Part shown: positions 25,371 through 34,554 of the stretch, in pieces | Layout of the letters: the number at the start of each line of letters is the position of its first letter | How positions within the stretch are numbered: position 1 is the stretch's first letter | Assembly (NCBI GenBank): GCA_035373905.1 | Contig: DAOSOK010000004.1 | Location: forward strand, 124,001 to 188,000 | Length of the DNA: 64,000 bases | Direction: 5' to 3' | From: Candidatus Ozemobacteraceae bacterium | GTDB lineage: Bacteria; Muiribacteriota; Ozemobacteria; Ozemobacterales; Ozemobacteraceae | Notes under the pieces: model-generated | Seen by the model: the letters and a program-made list of their open reading frames with translations, nothing else | Told to the model about the DNA's origin: nothing | The model's database searches: none | Made by a program: the position numbers and the translations under genes

Positions 25371-25792
25371 GGTTCCTCGTCCAGTCGCACGCCGTCGATG
25401 CGCAGTTGATTGATCTTCGCCGGCCCGAGCCCCGGAACCCGCCGTTGCAGATCATCCCAGCTCCTGAACGGCATCTCGCGCCGCTCGGCGATGATCCGGT
25501 CGGCGATGATCGGTCCGATGCCGGGGCACGCCAGCAACGCGGGCCGGTCGGCCGTGTTGACGATCACCTTCGACGGCGCCTGCCGCCCCGTTTCGGCGAT
25601 CGGAACGCCCCACACACGGCCCTTCGCATCGACGTGCGTGTCGATCAGGGCCTCCCCGGCGGGAACCGCGTCCGAAGGACTGACGGCATGCGTCGACCAC
25701 CACGCCGCGACGAGGTTGATCAGAAGAGAGCCAACGATGAGAATCAGGAATTGGCGGCGGTCGTCGGCGTTCGGCTCAGACATACCCTCCAT
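25367..25792 (-). CDS. comEA: ComEA-like helix-hairpin-helix protein
   Basis: The 141-residue protein has one N-terminal membrane anchor (FLILIVGSLLINLVAAWW) and a C-terminal double helix-hairpin-helix: VNTADRPALLACPGIGPIIADRII and LQRRVPGLGPAKINQL. This is the ComEA layout, a periplasmic DNA receptor that feeds ComEC. Start at 25792 has GAGGTGG upstream; 25783 is an alternative. The 5' end overlaps the preceding gene by 40-49 bases in another frame, and the 3' end overlaps comEC. Confidence 0.88.
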   Translation of the reverse strand: MEGMSEPNADDRRQFLILIVGSLLINLVAAWWSTHAVSPSDAVPAGEALIDTHVDAKGRVWGVPIAETGRQAPSKVIVNTADRPALLACPGIGPIIADRIIAERREMPFRSWDDLQRRVPGLGPAKINQLRIDGVRLDEEP

Positions 25793-26556
25793 CCTTCCAC
25801 CTCGCTGCGGACCGTCCAGGGACGGTCTCCGAGGGCTTCCGCTATCCAGCCGATGCCGGCGATTTCCCGGCCGGGTTCGGTCTCGAACCGGCGTGCGTCG
25901 ACGACGACCCAGTTCCAGCCACCCCGCTCGAGCGCCACGCGCACCGCACGCCTGGGCAGAAACGGCTCGGCGAGCTTCTCGAGGGACGGCGCCGGCCAGC
26001 CGCCCGTCCGTTCGAGAAACGACCGGGCGAGCAGAGGCGCGAATGGCAGGAGCAGCGACCAGATCAGCCGCAGGCCCTCACCGGGAACGGCGGGGCCGGC
26101 CGGCGCCCGCTTCCAGGCCTTGCGCACCGCGGCCAGAGCGGGGTAGGCATGCGCCCGCAGGACGAGGTGATCGCGCGCCGCGAAGGCCGCGGACAACCAG
26201 GGGGCGGCGTCCCAGTCGCAGCGCTCCGGGCCTTTCTGGGCCGTCGCGACGGCGGCTTCGGAACACTCATACACCATCGAAAGCCAGCGATGGGCCGATT
26301 CCAGCAACGGTTCGCCGGGAAGGGCGTCGCCTGCGGTCAGGGAGGCGATACATATCGCATCATATCCATACTCGGCGGCGAGTTCCAGAACGTCGGAAAC
26401 CGGCATGACGTCGACCGGAAGCCAGCATTCGCGTCCGCTCCAGACCTGAAGCGCGCGCTGCCGGACATCGGCCCGAAACGACCCCTCCGAGCGGGAGGTC
26501 GGGGACCAACGGAAAGCGTCGCGGGCGATCCGGTGCGGGTTGTACCGGAGGCTCAT
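25744..26556 (-). CDS. unknown protein, weak class I tRNA-ligase-like segment
   Basis: A 270-residue soluble protein in the com operon. The segment LRLIWSLLLPFAPLLARSFLERTGGWP resembles the LLAPFAPHxAEELW pattern of the helical anticodon-binding domain of leucyl/valyl-type synthetases, and the preceding helices fit that fold. There is no catalytic HIGH or KMSKS motif and no zinc site, so if related it would be a free-standing relic. The start overlaps the stop of the upstream gene by ATGA (26553-26556), and the stop lies inside the comEA reading frame. Function unknown. Confidence 0.75.
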   Translation of the reverse strand: MSLRYNPHRIARDAFRWSPTSRSEGSFRADVRQRALQVWSGRECWLPVDVMPVSDVLELAAEYGYDAICIASLTAGDALPGEPLLESAHRWLSMVYECSEAAVATAQKGPERCDWDAAPWLSAAFAARDHLVLRAHAYPALAAVRKAWKRAPAGPAVPGEGLRLIWSLLLPFAPLLARSFLERTGGWPAPSLEKLAEPFLPRRAVRVALERGGWNWVVVDARRFETEPGREIAGIGWIAEALGDRPWTVRSEVEGWRVCLSRTPTTAANS

Positions 26557-27296
26557 TTGCCAAGCTGTGTCCAGAGGAGATCGATACGCTTGTTCTTGAT
26601 GCCGGCCTCGTATGCGAGGAAAAACAGCAGCTCCCGCGCGTGGTCGATGATCGCCGGCTCCTTCATGGCTTTCCCGCACGCGATCATCAGGCGGATCTCG
26701 GTGATGAAGAAGTCCTGGTCGCTCGCCTGGGCGTTCTTCTCGACGGCGAGGAGGCCCTTCATCACGTCGGTATAGGCGCGGGACAGGAATTTCTCGACCA
26801 GGCCGTTCACCTCTCGCGCGGTTGCGGCGGCCCGCTTCATTTCGATGCCTTCCGGGCTCGTCAGCTTCGCGGCGCGCTTTTCGGCCGTCGCGACGGCGTC
26901 CGGGGCCTTCCTGAGATTGAAGAACGAGTCGTAGGCCTGGATCAGCGCCGCGCCGACGATTAGCGCGTCGAGATCCTCTCCGCTCGTGAACGTTCTGCCG
27001 GCAAGTCCTGCAATTTTGCGGTATACCCTCAGAGGCATCCCGAACTCGGTCTCGGCCTTGGTGAACGCGGCGAGCGCCAGGTCTCCGCGGTCCTTTTCGA
27101 CGGCGAGACGGCCTTCCTCGAGATGACCGTCGAATCGCCCCTGCGCTTTCGATCCGAGCAGATACAGACCGCCGGTTACCACCGCCGCCGCGGCCAGCAG
27201 AACGCCGATCAGGGCGATGAAAACCATGGAACCGCGACGGTTCCGCGAGTCGGAAAACATCGGCGAATACAGGTTTCTCGGGTTGTTCGGATTCAT
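26553..27296 (-). CDS. membrane-anchored protein, first gene of com operon
   Basis: A 247-residue protein with a basic N-terminus (FSDSRNRRGS), a single hydrophobic helix (MVFIALIGVLLAAAAVVTGGLYLL) and a predicted all-helical extracytoplasmic domain rich in Ala, Glu and Lys. The LALAAFTKAETEFG stretch has TPR-like character. No catalytic motif is seen. The start at 27296 is preferred because a -10 box lies over the alternative ATG at 27305. It is the first gene of a run that leads to comEA, comEC, the YdcF-like gene and perhaps ssb. Confidence 0.78.
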   Translation of the reverse strand: MNPNNPRNLYSPMFSDSRNRRGSMVFIALIGVLLAAAAVVTGGLYLLGSKAQGRFDGHLEEGRLAVEKDRGDLALAAFTKAETEFGMPLRVYRKIAGLAGRTFTSGEDLDALIVGAALIQAYDSFFNLRKAPDAVATAEKRAAKLTSPEGIEMKRAAATAREVNGLVEKFLSRAYTDVMKGLLAVEKNAQASDQDFFITEIRLMIACGKAMKEPAIIDHARELLFFLAYEAGIKNKRIDLLWTQLGK

Positions 27297-27303
27297 CGGC
27301 CCC

Positions 27304-27332
27304 ATTATAGCCGCATCCCCCGTTCCCTGCAA
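27304..27332 (-). promoter_or_regulatory. promoter for com operon; probably leaderless mRNA
   Basis: On the minus strand TTGCAG and a perfect TATAAT are 17 bases apart. The expected start point is about 27297, at or next to the ATG at 27296, and no ribosome site could be transcribed. This implies a leaderless or nearly leaderless message. Confidence 0.55.
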
Positions 27333-27390
27333 CTCCCGCGGGGCTCGAGTTCGAGTTTTTCGGGAAACGGGGGGCGACGCCCGATTCCGG

Positions 27391-27419
27391 TTGCGCGCGG
27401 GGCCGGAGTGCGGTAATGC
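27391..27419 (+). promoter_or_regulatory. candidate promoter of transketolase gene
   Basis: TTGCGC and TAATGC are separated by 17 bases, and only seven bases separate the -10 from the ATG at 27427. No ribosome site precedes that ATG, so translation would be leaderless. The -10 is a weak match. Confidence 0.4.
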
Positions 27420-27426
27420 TGGTAGC

Positions 27427-29421
27427 ATGAACACCATTCACGATGCGCCCGCGGCCGGTTCCTTCACCCCGTTCCTCGTCGACCGAAACATGATGGGCAG
27501 GCTCACGGACGCCCTCGTCTACGCCTCCGGCGACTGCCGGTACGGTTTTCTCGACAAACTCTGCGCGATTCATCGCATCAACACCCTCGCGGGGCTGTTC
27601 GCCGCGAACCACGGCTGGCTCGGCGCAAGCTTCTCGGCGGTCGAGATCCTCTCCGTTCTCTACCACCTGCGCATCGGCGACCCCGCGCTGCCGGGGGCCG
27701 GCCGCGACCTGGTGGTCCTCTCGAAAGGCCATGCGGCGATGGCCCAGTATGCGATTCTCGCGGCCTGCGGCCTCTTCCCGATCGGAAAACTGCTCGAATA
27801 CAAGACGATCCGCGGCTTGCCGGCCCACTGCGACCGGTCGGTTCCCGGCGTCGACACCGACAGCGGATCGCTCGGCCAGGGGCTGTCGAAAGCGCTCGGC
27901 CTTTCTCTCGCCAGGCGCCGCGCGGGCGTTTCCCATCACTGCTACGTGCTTCTCGGCGATGGCGAGCTCCAGGAAGGCCAGGTGTTCGAGTCCCTGCTGA
28001 CCCACGCCCGGCTCGGACTGTCCGGCTGCATCCCCATCATTGACCGGAACTTCCTCCAGTCCGACAGCCGGTGCGCCGAAATCAAGGATGCCCACGACTG
28101 GAATGGCCTGTTTTCGGGAATCGGCCTGCGTGTCTTCACCTGCGACGGTCATTCCGTCCGCTCCCTCGACCAGACGCTCAAGGCCGCTGCCGAGTGTGGC
28201 CGCCCGGCGATCGTGATCGCGGAAACGGTCAAGGGATACGGGACCTCGCTGACCGGAATGACGCCTCAAACGGAGCGTCGTCGGGGCGTCTGGCACGCCC
28301 GCATCCCCGACCGGGGCGAGTATCTGGCCATGGCGGCCGAACTCGTCGAACGGCTCGGCGATTCGGATATCACGAACGCGTTCGCCGCATGGCGCCGCGA
28401 GCACGCCCCCCAATCGGCGCGGGAGACGCCCGCCGAGCCAGCGACGGCCGTGACTGCGACTTCCCGCCCGACCGCCGCCGGCTTCGTGGCCGCGCTACAG
28501 GATGCGATGCCGCGCCGGAAGATGCTGTTCGTCCTCGATGCCGACCTCGAGAAGTCCTGCCGCCTGACCGACATCGCTCTCGGCTCTCCCGACCGGTTCA
28601 TCGAAGTGGGCATCAGCGAGCAGGACATGGCCTCGATCGCCGCCGGCATCGCCCTCGGCGGCGGCGTGGCCGTTGTGAACACCTATGCCGCATTCCACAA
28701 GCGCGCGCTCGACCAGTTGTTTGCGATCTCGGCAGAAGGGCTTCCCGTCATCGTCGCCGGCCATTACGCAGGCATCGACTATCATACCGACGGGAAGTCG
28801 CACCAGTCACTGAACGATATCGGGCTGATCCGGGCCCTGGGCGGCTTCGACGTCTACGAACCGCTCACGCCGGAAGACGCCGGAAATCTTCTCGCAATCC
28901 TGCTCGACCGGTATGCCGACGATCGGGTCGCCAGCCGCCGGTCGGTGCCCGCGTATCTCCGCCTGCATCGCACGCCGCTCCCGGACCAGCTGCCGAAACC
29001 GTCGGAAGAGGCGCCCCTGCGCTGGCGCCGCTGGCGGTTCGATGGCACGGGCGCCGGCAGCGAGTCCGGCCGCATCCGCCTCTTCTCGTCCGATCCGCAC
29101 CTGGTCTCGATGGCGCTGGAGTGGGTTGCGGGCTGCCCGGAATCGGTGGCCGGGCGGTATGAGGTGATCGGCTTCCTCGACTATGCGGATCCCGACGGGG
29201 AGATCGCGCGGCTCGCGCGCTCGGCGAGCCGCGCGATCGTGCTTGAAAGCCATTTCCCGGCCGGCGGCCCCGCGGAGTGGCTTGCCGCGCGGGCGGGAGC
29301 GCCGGTTGCGCGCTTCGGGCCCCTCCGGCCGGCAGGATCGGCGAGAACGCTCGCCGAAATGCTTCGCGCGCACGGAATGACGCTTGATGCTCTGGAGGGC
29401 CTCCTGAAGCCGGGGACGTGA
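27427..29421 (+). CDS. transketolase, single polypeptide
   Basis: A 664-residue thiamine-diphosphate enzyme with the three transketolase domains in one chain. The PP domain has HGWLGASFSAVEIL, VLSKGHAAMAQY, GSLGQGLSKALG and the ThDP/Mg motif GDGELQEGQVFE...DRN. The Pyr domain has VGISEQDMASIAAGIALGG with the cofactor-activating Glu, and YAGIDYHTDGKSHQS. A short C-terminal domain follows. It moves two-carbon units in the pentose phosphate or Calvin-type pathway. The length is normal for the family. Sequence style (KGHAAMAQYAIL) is nearer to the split or specialised transketolases than to TktA. It starts divergently from the com operon. Confidence 0.92.
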   Translation: MNTIHDAPAAGSFTPFLVDRNMMGRLTDALVYASGDCRYGFLDKLCAIHRINTLAGLFAANHGWLGASFSAVEILSVLYHLRIGDPALPGAGRDLVVLSKGHAAMAQYAILAACGLFPIGKLLEYKTIRGLPAHCDRSVPGVDTDSGSLGQGLSKALGLSLARRRAGVSHHCYVLLGDGELQEGQVFESLLTHARLGLSGCIPIIDRNFLQSDSRCAEIKDAHDWNGLFSGIGLRVFTCDGHSVRSLDQTLKAAAECGRPAIVIAETVKGYGTSLTGMTPQTERRRGVWHARIPDRGEYLAMAAELVERLGDSDITNAFAAWRREHAPQSARETPAEPATAVTATSRPTAAGFVAALQDAMPRRKMLFVLDADLEKSCRLTDIALGSPDRFIEVGISEQDMASIAAGIALGGGVAVVNTYAAFHKRALDQLFAISAEGLPVIVAGHYAGIDYHTDGKSHQSLNDIGLIRALGGFDVYEPLTPEDAGNLLAILLDRYADDRVASRRSVPAYLRLHRTPLPDQLPKPSEEAPLRWRRWRFDGTGAGSESGRIRLFSSDPHLVSMALEWVAGCPESVAGRYEVIGFLDYADPDGEIARLARSASRAIVLESHFPAGGPAEWLAARAGAPVARFGPLRPAGSARTLAEMLRAHGMTLDALEGLLKPGT

Positions 29422-29435
29422 GTGGAAGAGGAGAC

Positions 29436-30437
29436 TTACTCCTCGTCGTCCCCGTCCTCTTCATCCTCGTCGGATTCTTCTTCGGCGGCGAGCGCCGCCG
29501 AGGAGGATGCCATGCCGACGCCGACGTTGCGCATGTCGCGCGCCTGGTTCGCGAACCACAGCATGACGCCCTGGGCGCCAGACGAGCCGAACAGCAGTTG
29601 CTCGATGAACTTGTTGCTGACCTCGAGATTCCCGACGATGCGATTCGCTCCCGCGAGAATATACATAATCTCGAAAATGCGGGACTCGGGCATGTTCTCC
29701 TTGGGAATCTTCGTGCCGTCAGGCATGAACGCGTCTTCCAGGCTGGTCGACTTGTTCGTGATCGTCAGGAAATTGATGGCTTCGCGCAGGAACGCGTTCT
29801 CGAACTCCTTGAAGGGCTTCCGCGCGGCTTCGTCGGTGAACTGCTCCGTCGCATCGCGGCTCGCCCAGGCACCGTTCAGATACGTGTAGCCGAGAATCCG
29901 GTGGTTCGCCTTGCGGGCCTTGTAGCAGATGGCGGCCAGTTCGTACGACCGGATTGCCGCGTCGAGATCGCCTTCCTTCTGGAGTTCGTTATACGGCTTG
30001 CCTTTGGCGATGATGCCCGCCGCCGATTTCTGCAGGAGAGGGGAGATCCGCCGCAGGATCGCCAGGTCTTCCGGGGTGAGGGTCTTCAGCTTCTCCGCGG
30101 CCAGGTCCTTCCAGATCTGCTGGCCGGAACTCGCCGCCCGGACGCGGCTCTGTGCCTCCCACTGGGCCTTGTGGCTCTGAAAATACTCCTGGCGGCGCAG
30201 GTCGTCTTCGCTCATCCGGGGGCAGAAAAACTTGTCTTCGCCGGCATAGAAACAGTTGGGACAGACGCACACGGCGAATAGCCGCGGGTTGACCTGGCCG
30301 ACGTAGATCGGGCGGTAATCGATATCGCGTTTCGCGATGCTGAACTGCGTCTTGCGCAGGGTGTACCGCGTGAACGGCTTTTCGCAGACCGGGCAGGTGA
30401 TCGACTTCTGGAAAAATAGTTTATCGTTTAATACCAT
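29436..30437 (-). CDS. DUF2225 family zinc-ribbon protein
   Basis: A 333-residue protein with the DUF2225 layout. Two CxxC pairs, CPVC and CPNC, near residues 15-60 form a likely zinc ribbon. LRRISPLLQKS and a long helical region follow, with LAAICYKARKANHRILGYTYLNGAWASRD, typical of the family and TPR-like. The tail is strongly acidic. The biochemical role of the family is unknown. It stands tail-to-tail with transketolase, 14 bases apart. Confidence 0.85.
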   Translation of the reverse strand: MVLNDKLFFQKSITCPVCEKPFTRYTLRKTQFSIAKRDIDYRPIYVGQVNPRLFAVCVCPNCFYAGEDKFFCPRMSEDDLRRQEYFQSHKAQWEAQSRVRAASSGQQIWKDLAAEKLKTLTPEDLAILRRISPLLQKSAAGIIAKGKPYNELQKEGDLDAAIRSYELAAICYKARKANHRILGYTYLNGAWASRDATEQFTDEAARKPFKEFENAFLREAINFLTITNKSTSLEDAFMPDGTKIPKENMPESRIFEIMYILAGANRIVGNLEVSNKFIEQLLFGSSGAQGVMLWFANQARDMRNVGVGMASSSAALAAEEESDEDEEDGDDEE

Positions 30438-30498
30438 GACTGTTCCCCTGATGCTGCCGCCTGAAAATGAAAAGGCTTCTTTGCAGGATACACCACGG

Positions 30499-31248
30499 TC
30501 AGGGGATGCGCAACAATTTGTGTACCTGCGGAATCCAGCGCACTTCGCGGAAATGCGGGCGCAGCATCTGCAGCCATTCGAGAATCAGCCTGCTGTCCCA
30601 GTCGCCGATCGACGAGGCGCTTGCCGAAAACGGCTGTACGACGGCGACGTAGCGGTGCGTGTCGATCTTTTCGAGCTGCCGGACGATCTCGTCGGGGTCG
30701 TCGATTGCGTCGATGACCAGTTTCAGATACGACCGTTCCGGGGGCACGGCCTTCAGGAAACGGCGATGCTTCTCGGCCAGCCGGCCGTTGAGGCCCCAGT
30801 TCTTCGACAGCTTCAGATCGACACTCCAGAAATCGACGAACTCGGCGATCCCGGCCGCCTGGGCGGCGAGGCTGCCGTTCGTTTCGAGAAAGATCTTCAG
30901 GCCGTCCCGCCGGCAGAGCCGGGCGAAGCCTTCGATGAATTCGGCCTGCATGAGAGGCTCGCCGCCGGTCAGGGAGATGCTGTGAAAATCGCCCATCGGG
31001 TACTCGCTCGTGAGCGTGTCGTACAGAACCTCGGCGGAGACCGGGTTCGCGATCTGCTGCGTACGCCTGCCGGGCCACGGCCAGAGCGTGAAGCCCGGTC
31101 CGGCATCCCACGAGCGTCGCGTGTCGCAGTTGCGGCAGAGCAGATTGCATCCTGCGAATCTCACGAACAATTGCATGAGGCCGACCTGCATGCCCTCTCC
31201 CTGGATCGAAGGAAATATTTCAATCAGCTTCGCGCCTGTGTCATGCAT
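30499..31248 (-). CDS. queE: 7-carboxy-7-deazaguanine synthase QueE
   Basis: A 249-residue radical SAM enzyme of queuosine/preQ0 biosynthesis. The N-terminal EIFPSIQGEG is diagnostic, and the iron-sulfur ligands are in CNLLCRNCD (CxxxCxxC). SLTGGEPLMQ is the SAM-binding GGEP motif and FLETNGS is the ETNG motif. It converts carboxytetrahydropterin to carboxydeazaguanine. A roughly 25-residue insert after CRNCD is normal for the family. The start overlaps the 3' end of ligA by 8 bases. No other que genes are in the window. Confidence 0.93.
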   Translation of the reverse strand: MHDTGAKLIEIFPSIQGEGMQVGLMQLFVRFAGCNLLCRNCDTRRSWDAGPGFTLWPWPGRRTQQIANPVSAEVLYDTLTSEYPMGDFHSISLTGGEPLMQAEFIEGFARLCRRDGLKIFLETNGSLAAQAAGIAEFVDFWSVDLKLSKNWGLNGRLAEKHRRFLKAVPPERSYLKLVIDAIDDPDEIVRQLEKIDTHRYVAVVQPFSASASSIGDWDSRLILEWLQMLRPHFREVRWIPQVHKLLRIP

Positions 31249-33295
31249 GCTCTCCTCCTGGTGCGTTCCCGGATTCCGCCATCGACTGCAGACCGAACTC
31301 GTCGATGATCGGAATGCCGAGCGATTCGGCCTTGGTTTTCTTGCCGGATGTGTATCCGGGCCCTTCGAGGGATCCGATCACGAGATAGTTCGTTTTCGCG
31401 GATACCGACCCGCTCACCCGCCCACCGTGACGCTTGACCAGAGTCTCGAGCTCGCTTCGCGGAACGCTGGCTTCGCCGGTGATGACGAAGGTTTTCCCCG
31501 CGAGAGTCGGTGCGGCCTGCGTCGGCGCTTCGCTGGCCGGCGTTTCGATCAGCCACGCCGCGAGGCGGTCGAGCCAGGCGACGTTCGCCGGCTCGGCCAG
31601 GAATCCGGTGATGCACTGGGCAACCTTGTCCCCGATGCCGGGAACGGTGAGAAGCTGATCGGCCGAGGCGGCCCTGAACGCCGCAAAAGTGGGGAACCGG
31701 TGCGCCAGGTCCTCCGCCGATACCGCCCCCACGTTCGGGATGCCGAGCGCCGCGATGACCTTCGCCAGCGGCCTCGCCCGCGCTTTCGCTATATTTGCAA
31801 GAATTTTCTCGGCCAGTTTTTCCCCCATCCGCTCGACGCTGAGAAGGTCCTCGCGGCGCAGGCGGAACAGGTCGACGGGCTCGGCGACCAGGCCGGCCGA
31901 GACGAGCCGCTCGACGAGCTGGGGCCCGACGTTCTCGATCTCCATCATGGTCACGAAGTAGGTCACCCGCCGCGCGAGCATGCCCTGGCACGCCGCGTTC
32001 GTGCAATGGACGACGGTCGATTCGCCCGCGCCGGGAATGCCTTCCTCCGCCTCCCGGCAGACCCGGGTGGGACCGCCGCAGGCCGGGCAGGCTTCCGGGG
32101 GCTCGATCGTGGTCTCCGTGCCAGTTCGCTCGTCCCGCCGCGCCTCGACGACGTAGGGGATAATGAAACCGGCCTTCTCGACGACGACGAGGTCGCCGAC
32201 GCGGATGTCCTTTTCCCTGATCTGGTCGATGTTGTGGAGAGAGGCGCGCGAGACAGTGGTGCCGCCGAGTTCGACCGGTTCCAGCACGGCGACCGGCGTG
32301 ATCTGCATCCGCCCGACCTGCCAGACGACCGACTGGAGGCGCGTGACGGCCTGCTCCTGGGCGAACTTGTACGCGATCGCCCACCGGGGAGCCTTCGCGG
32401 TCACGCCCAGTTCGCGCCGCAGCGCGAGCGAGTCGACCTTCAGAACGACGCCGTCGGTGTCGAAGTCGAGTTCCTTCCTCAGCCGGTCGGCGGTTGAAAT
32501 ATACTCTTCGATATCTTCGAAACTTCGGCACAGCCTGGCCGGCGCGTTGACGACGAACCCCTGGCGGCCCAGAAACTCGAGCGACTCCCAATGACTGGTG
32601 AAGCCGAGTTCGCGCGCCTGGGCGATGTCATACACCGTGACGCGCAGGCCGCGTCCCGCCGTGACGGACGGGTCGAGGTTCTTCAGCGAGCCCGAGGCGA
32701 GGTTCCGACAGTTCTTGAAGGGCTCCTCGCCGGCCGCAAGCCGCTCGTGGTTGAGCTCGGCCAGCTTCGAGCGGGGGACCCACGCCTCGCCGCGGATGTC
32801 CATGTCGAATCGACTCTCGATCGTCAGCGGCAGCGAGCGGACGGTGCGGATGTTCCCGGTCACCACGTCGCCGACGCGGCCGTCGCCTCGCGTGACGCCT
32901 GCCTCGAGCCGTCCGTCCCGGTAGGTCAGCGAGATGGACAGCCCGTCGATCTTCAGTTCCGCCACGATCGGGAAAACGTGTTCCCCGGCGATCTTCTGCA
33001 TCCGGGCGATCCATTCGCGGAGGTCGCCCGTGCCGTAGGCGTTGTCGAGGCTCATCATCGGAACGCGATGCCGCTCGGTATCGAACGAATTCGCGGCTCC
33101 GCCGACGCGCCGGGTCGGCGAATCGGGGGAAATCAGCTCGGGGTGAGCCTCTTCCAGGTTGCGGAGCTCGGCCATGAGCCGGTCGAACTCCGAATCGGGA
33201 ATCTCCGGTTCGCCCTTGACGTAATACAGCCATTCGTGACGCCTGATGCGCCGACGAAGCTCTTCGATGCGGGCGGCGGGGTCGGTCGTCGTCAT
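31241..33295 (-). CDS. ligA: NAD-dependent DNA ligase
   Basis: A 684-residue LigA with all domains: Ia (HEWLYYVKGEPEIPDSEFDRL), the adenylation domain with catalytic Lys in AELKIDGLSIS and DTDGVVLKVDS, an OB fold, a four-Cys zinc finger (CPACGG...CTNAACQ), the HhH region (LTVPGIGDKVAQ) and a C-terminal BRCT (KTFVITGEASVPRSEL). It seals nicks in replication and repair using NAD. The length is standard. Start at 33295 gives the expected MTTTDPAARIEELRR; an upstream extension is out of family. Confidence 0.97.
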   Translation of the reverse strand: MTTTDPAARIEELRRRIRRHEWLYYVKGEPEIPDSEFDRLMAELRNLEEAHPELISPDSPTRRVGGAANSFDTERHRVPMMSLDNAYGTGDLREWIARMQKIAGEHVFPIVAELKIDGLSISLTYRDGRLEAGVTRGDGRVGDVVTGNIRTVRSLPLTIESRFDMDIRGEAWVPRSKLAELNHERLAAGEEPFKNCRNLASGSLKNLDPSVTAGRGLRVTVYDIAQARELGFTSHWESLEFLGRQGFVVNAPARLCRSFEDIEEYISTADRLRKELDFDTDGVVLKVDSLALRRELGVTAKAPRWAIAYKFAQEQAVTRLQSVVWQVGRMQITPVAVLEPVELGGTTVSRASLHNIDQIREKDIRVGDLVVVEKAGFIIPYVVEARRDERTGTETTIEPPEACPACGGPTRVCREAEEGIPGAGESTVVHCTNAACQGMLARRVTYFVTMMEIENVGPQLVERLVSAGLVAEPVDLFRLRREDLLSVERMGEKLAEKILANIAKARARPLAKVIAALGIPNVGAVSAEDLAHRFPTFAAFRAASADQLLTVPGIGDKVAQCITGFLAEPANVAWLDRLAAWLIETPASEAPTQAAPTLAGKTFVITGEASVPRSELETLVKRHGGRVSGSVSAKTNYLVIGSLEGPGYTSGKKTKAESLGIPIIDEFGLQSMAESGNAPGGEHA

Positions 33296-33308
33296 CCTGC
33301 GCCCTTCG

Positions 33309-34538
33309 TCAGCGGTCGAACAGGTCGAGCGCCAAGGCCTGAACGCCGCCCGACGTTCCGATCCAGACCGTTCCAGAGCCGGCCGCAAGAGACCGAACGT
33401 CCGAGGCGAGAAGCCCGTCGGCCGGGGTGATGACGCGCGTCGATCCGTTGCGGATTCGCGCCAGGCCGCCCGTGCAGCCAGCCCAAACGTCGTTGCCGAC
33501 CGGCAGGACGGCGTCGATCCGATCCGCCGGCAACCCCCGCGACTGGTTGAACACTTCCCAGTCCGCCGTTGCGCCGCTCATGACCCGCTCGACGGGGGTG
33601 CGGAGCCGGCACAGTCCGCCCGGCGTGGCCGCCCAGACCGTTCCCTCCGGCGAGACGGCCAGCGAAAGAATCCAGTTGTGCGCGAGATTCGTCGCAAACA
33701 TGTCGATCGTCGACCAGGCGGAGGGATTCGCCGCCGGCAGCCGGGTGTCCCAGATGCTCAGGCCGTCGTCGTTCCCGCACAGCGCATAGTGGCCGAGCTT
33801 GCCGATTGAGCCGATCCAGAGATCCGCCAGGCCGCCGTTCGAGATCCGCTTCGTAACCGTCTCGAACCGGCCGTTTGGAAGCAGGAACGAAATGCCGTTC
33901 TGGGTGCCGACCCACAAAACGGCGCCGTCCCAGTGGAGAGACCAGATCATGTCGTGGGCCAGGCCGTCCGCCGCAGTATACCGCTGGAACCGCCTGCCAT
34001 CCTGACTCCGGAACAGGCCGTCGAAACTGCCGATCCAGAGCGACGTGCCGTCGTGCGCGAGGGCCGTAGCCGGTTTTGCAGGAAAACTGCCTTCGTCCGG
34101 CGTCATCAGGAGGGCCTGCCCCGCCGTGATCCGTGCCAGGCCGCCTTCCGTCGCCGCCCAGACGAGGCCGTCCGGAGCGACGAGAACCGCGTTCACCGGC
34201 GGAAGCGGCGTCGCGACCTGCCACCAGGCCGGGACGGTCCGGGCGATGGCGGCGCCCGCACCTGAAAGCTCCGTCGGCGACACGACCGGCGGTTTCTCGT
34301 CGGGCGTCACGACGGGGAGACGCTCCTCGGTGCGCGGAATCGGGGCATTCGCGGGGAGCGGCGGAGGCGCGACCGCACCCTGCGGCATGGGTAGAACCGC
34401 AGGAATACTCTGCGTCCGGCCCGCCTGGGGCGGCGTGAAACGAATGCTATATATCAATGTCAATACCAGGATGATTCCGGCCCAGAACGCAAGATTCGAG
34501 CCGTTCGGGTCTCGGGCCAGCGGGTGTCGTGGACTCAT
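33309..34538 (-). CDS. membrane-anchored beta-propeller protein
   Basis: A 409-residue protein with one N-terminal helix (LAFWAGIILVLTLIYSI), a long Pro-rich linker (about 35-110) and a predicted beta-propeller. Repeats of about 45-60 residues show the Reg_prop style seen in hybrid two-component sensors: LVWAATEGGLARI, SLWIGSFDGLFRS, VLWVGTQNGISFL, TVWAATPGGLCRL, DVWAGCTGGLARI and TVWIGTSGGVQAL. It has no kinase domain, so it may be a sensor or binding module on the outer face of the inner membrane. It sits 13 bases upstream of ligA. Confidence 0.85.
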   Translation of the reverse strand: MSPRHPLARDPNGSNLAFWAGIILVLTLIYSIRFTPPQAGRTQSIPAVLPMPQGAVAPPPLPANAPIPRTEERLPVVTPDEKPPVVSPTELSGAGAAIARTVPAWWQVATPLPPVNAVLVAPDGLVWAATEGGLARITAGQALLMTPDEGSFPAKPATALAHDGTSLWIGSFDGLFRSQDGRRFQRYTAADGLAHDMIWSLHWDGAVLWVGTQNGISFLLPNGRFETVTKRISNGGLADLWIGSIGKLGHYALCGNDDGLSIWDTRLPAANPSAWSTIDMFATNLAHNWILSLAVSPEGTVWAATPGGLCRLRTPVERVMSGATADWEVFNQSRGLPADRIDAVLPVGNDVWAGCTGGLARIRNGSTRVITPADGLLASDVRSLAAGSGTVWIGTSGGVQALALDLFDR

Positions 34539-34554
34539 GATGCTCCTCCCGTGC

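Noticed and set aside
26557..28413. Long upstream extension of the minus-strand gene at 25744-26556
   Set aside because: It runs opposite transketolase and through another gene in a different frame; composition is that of an antisense shadow.
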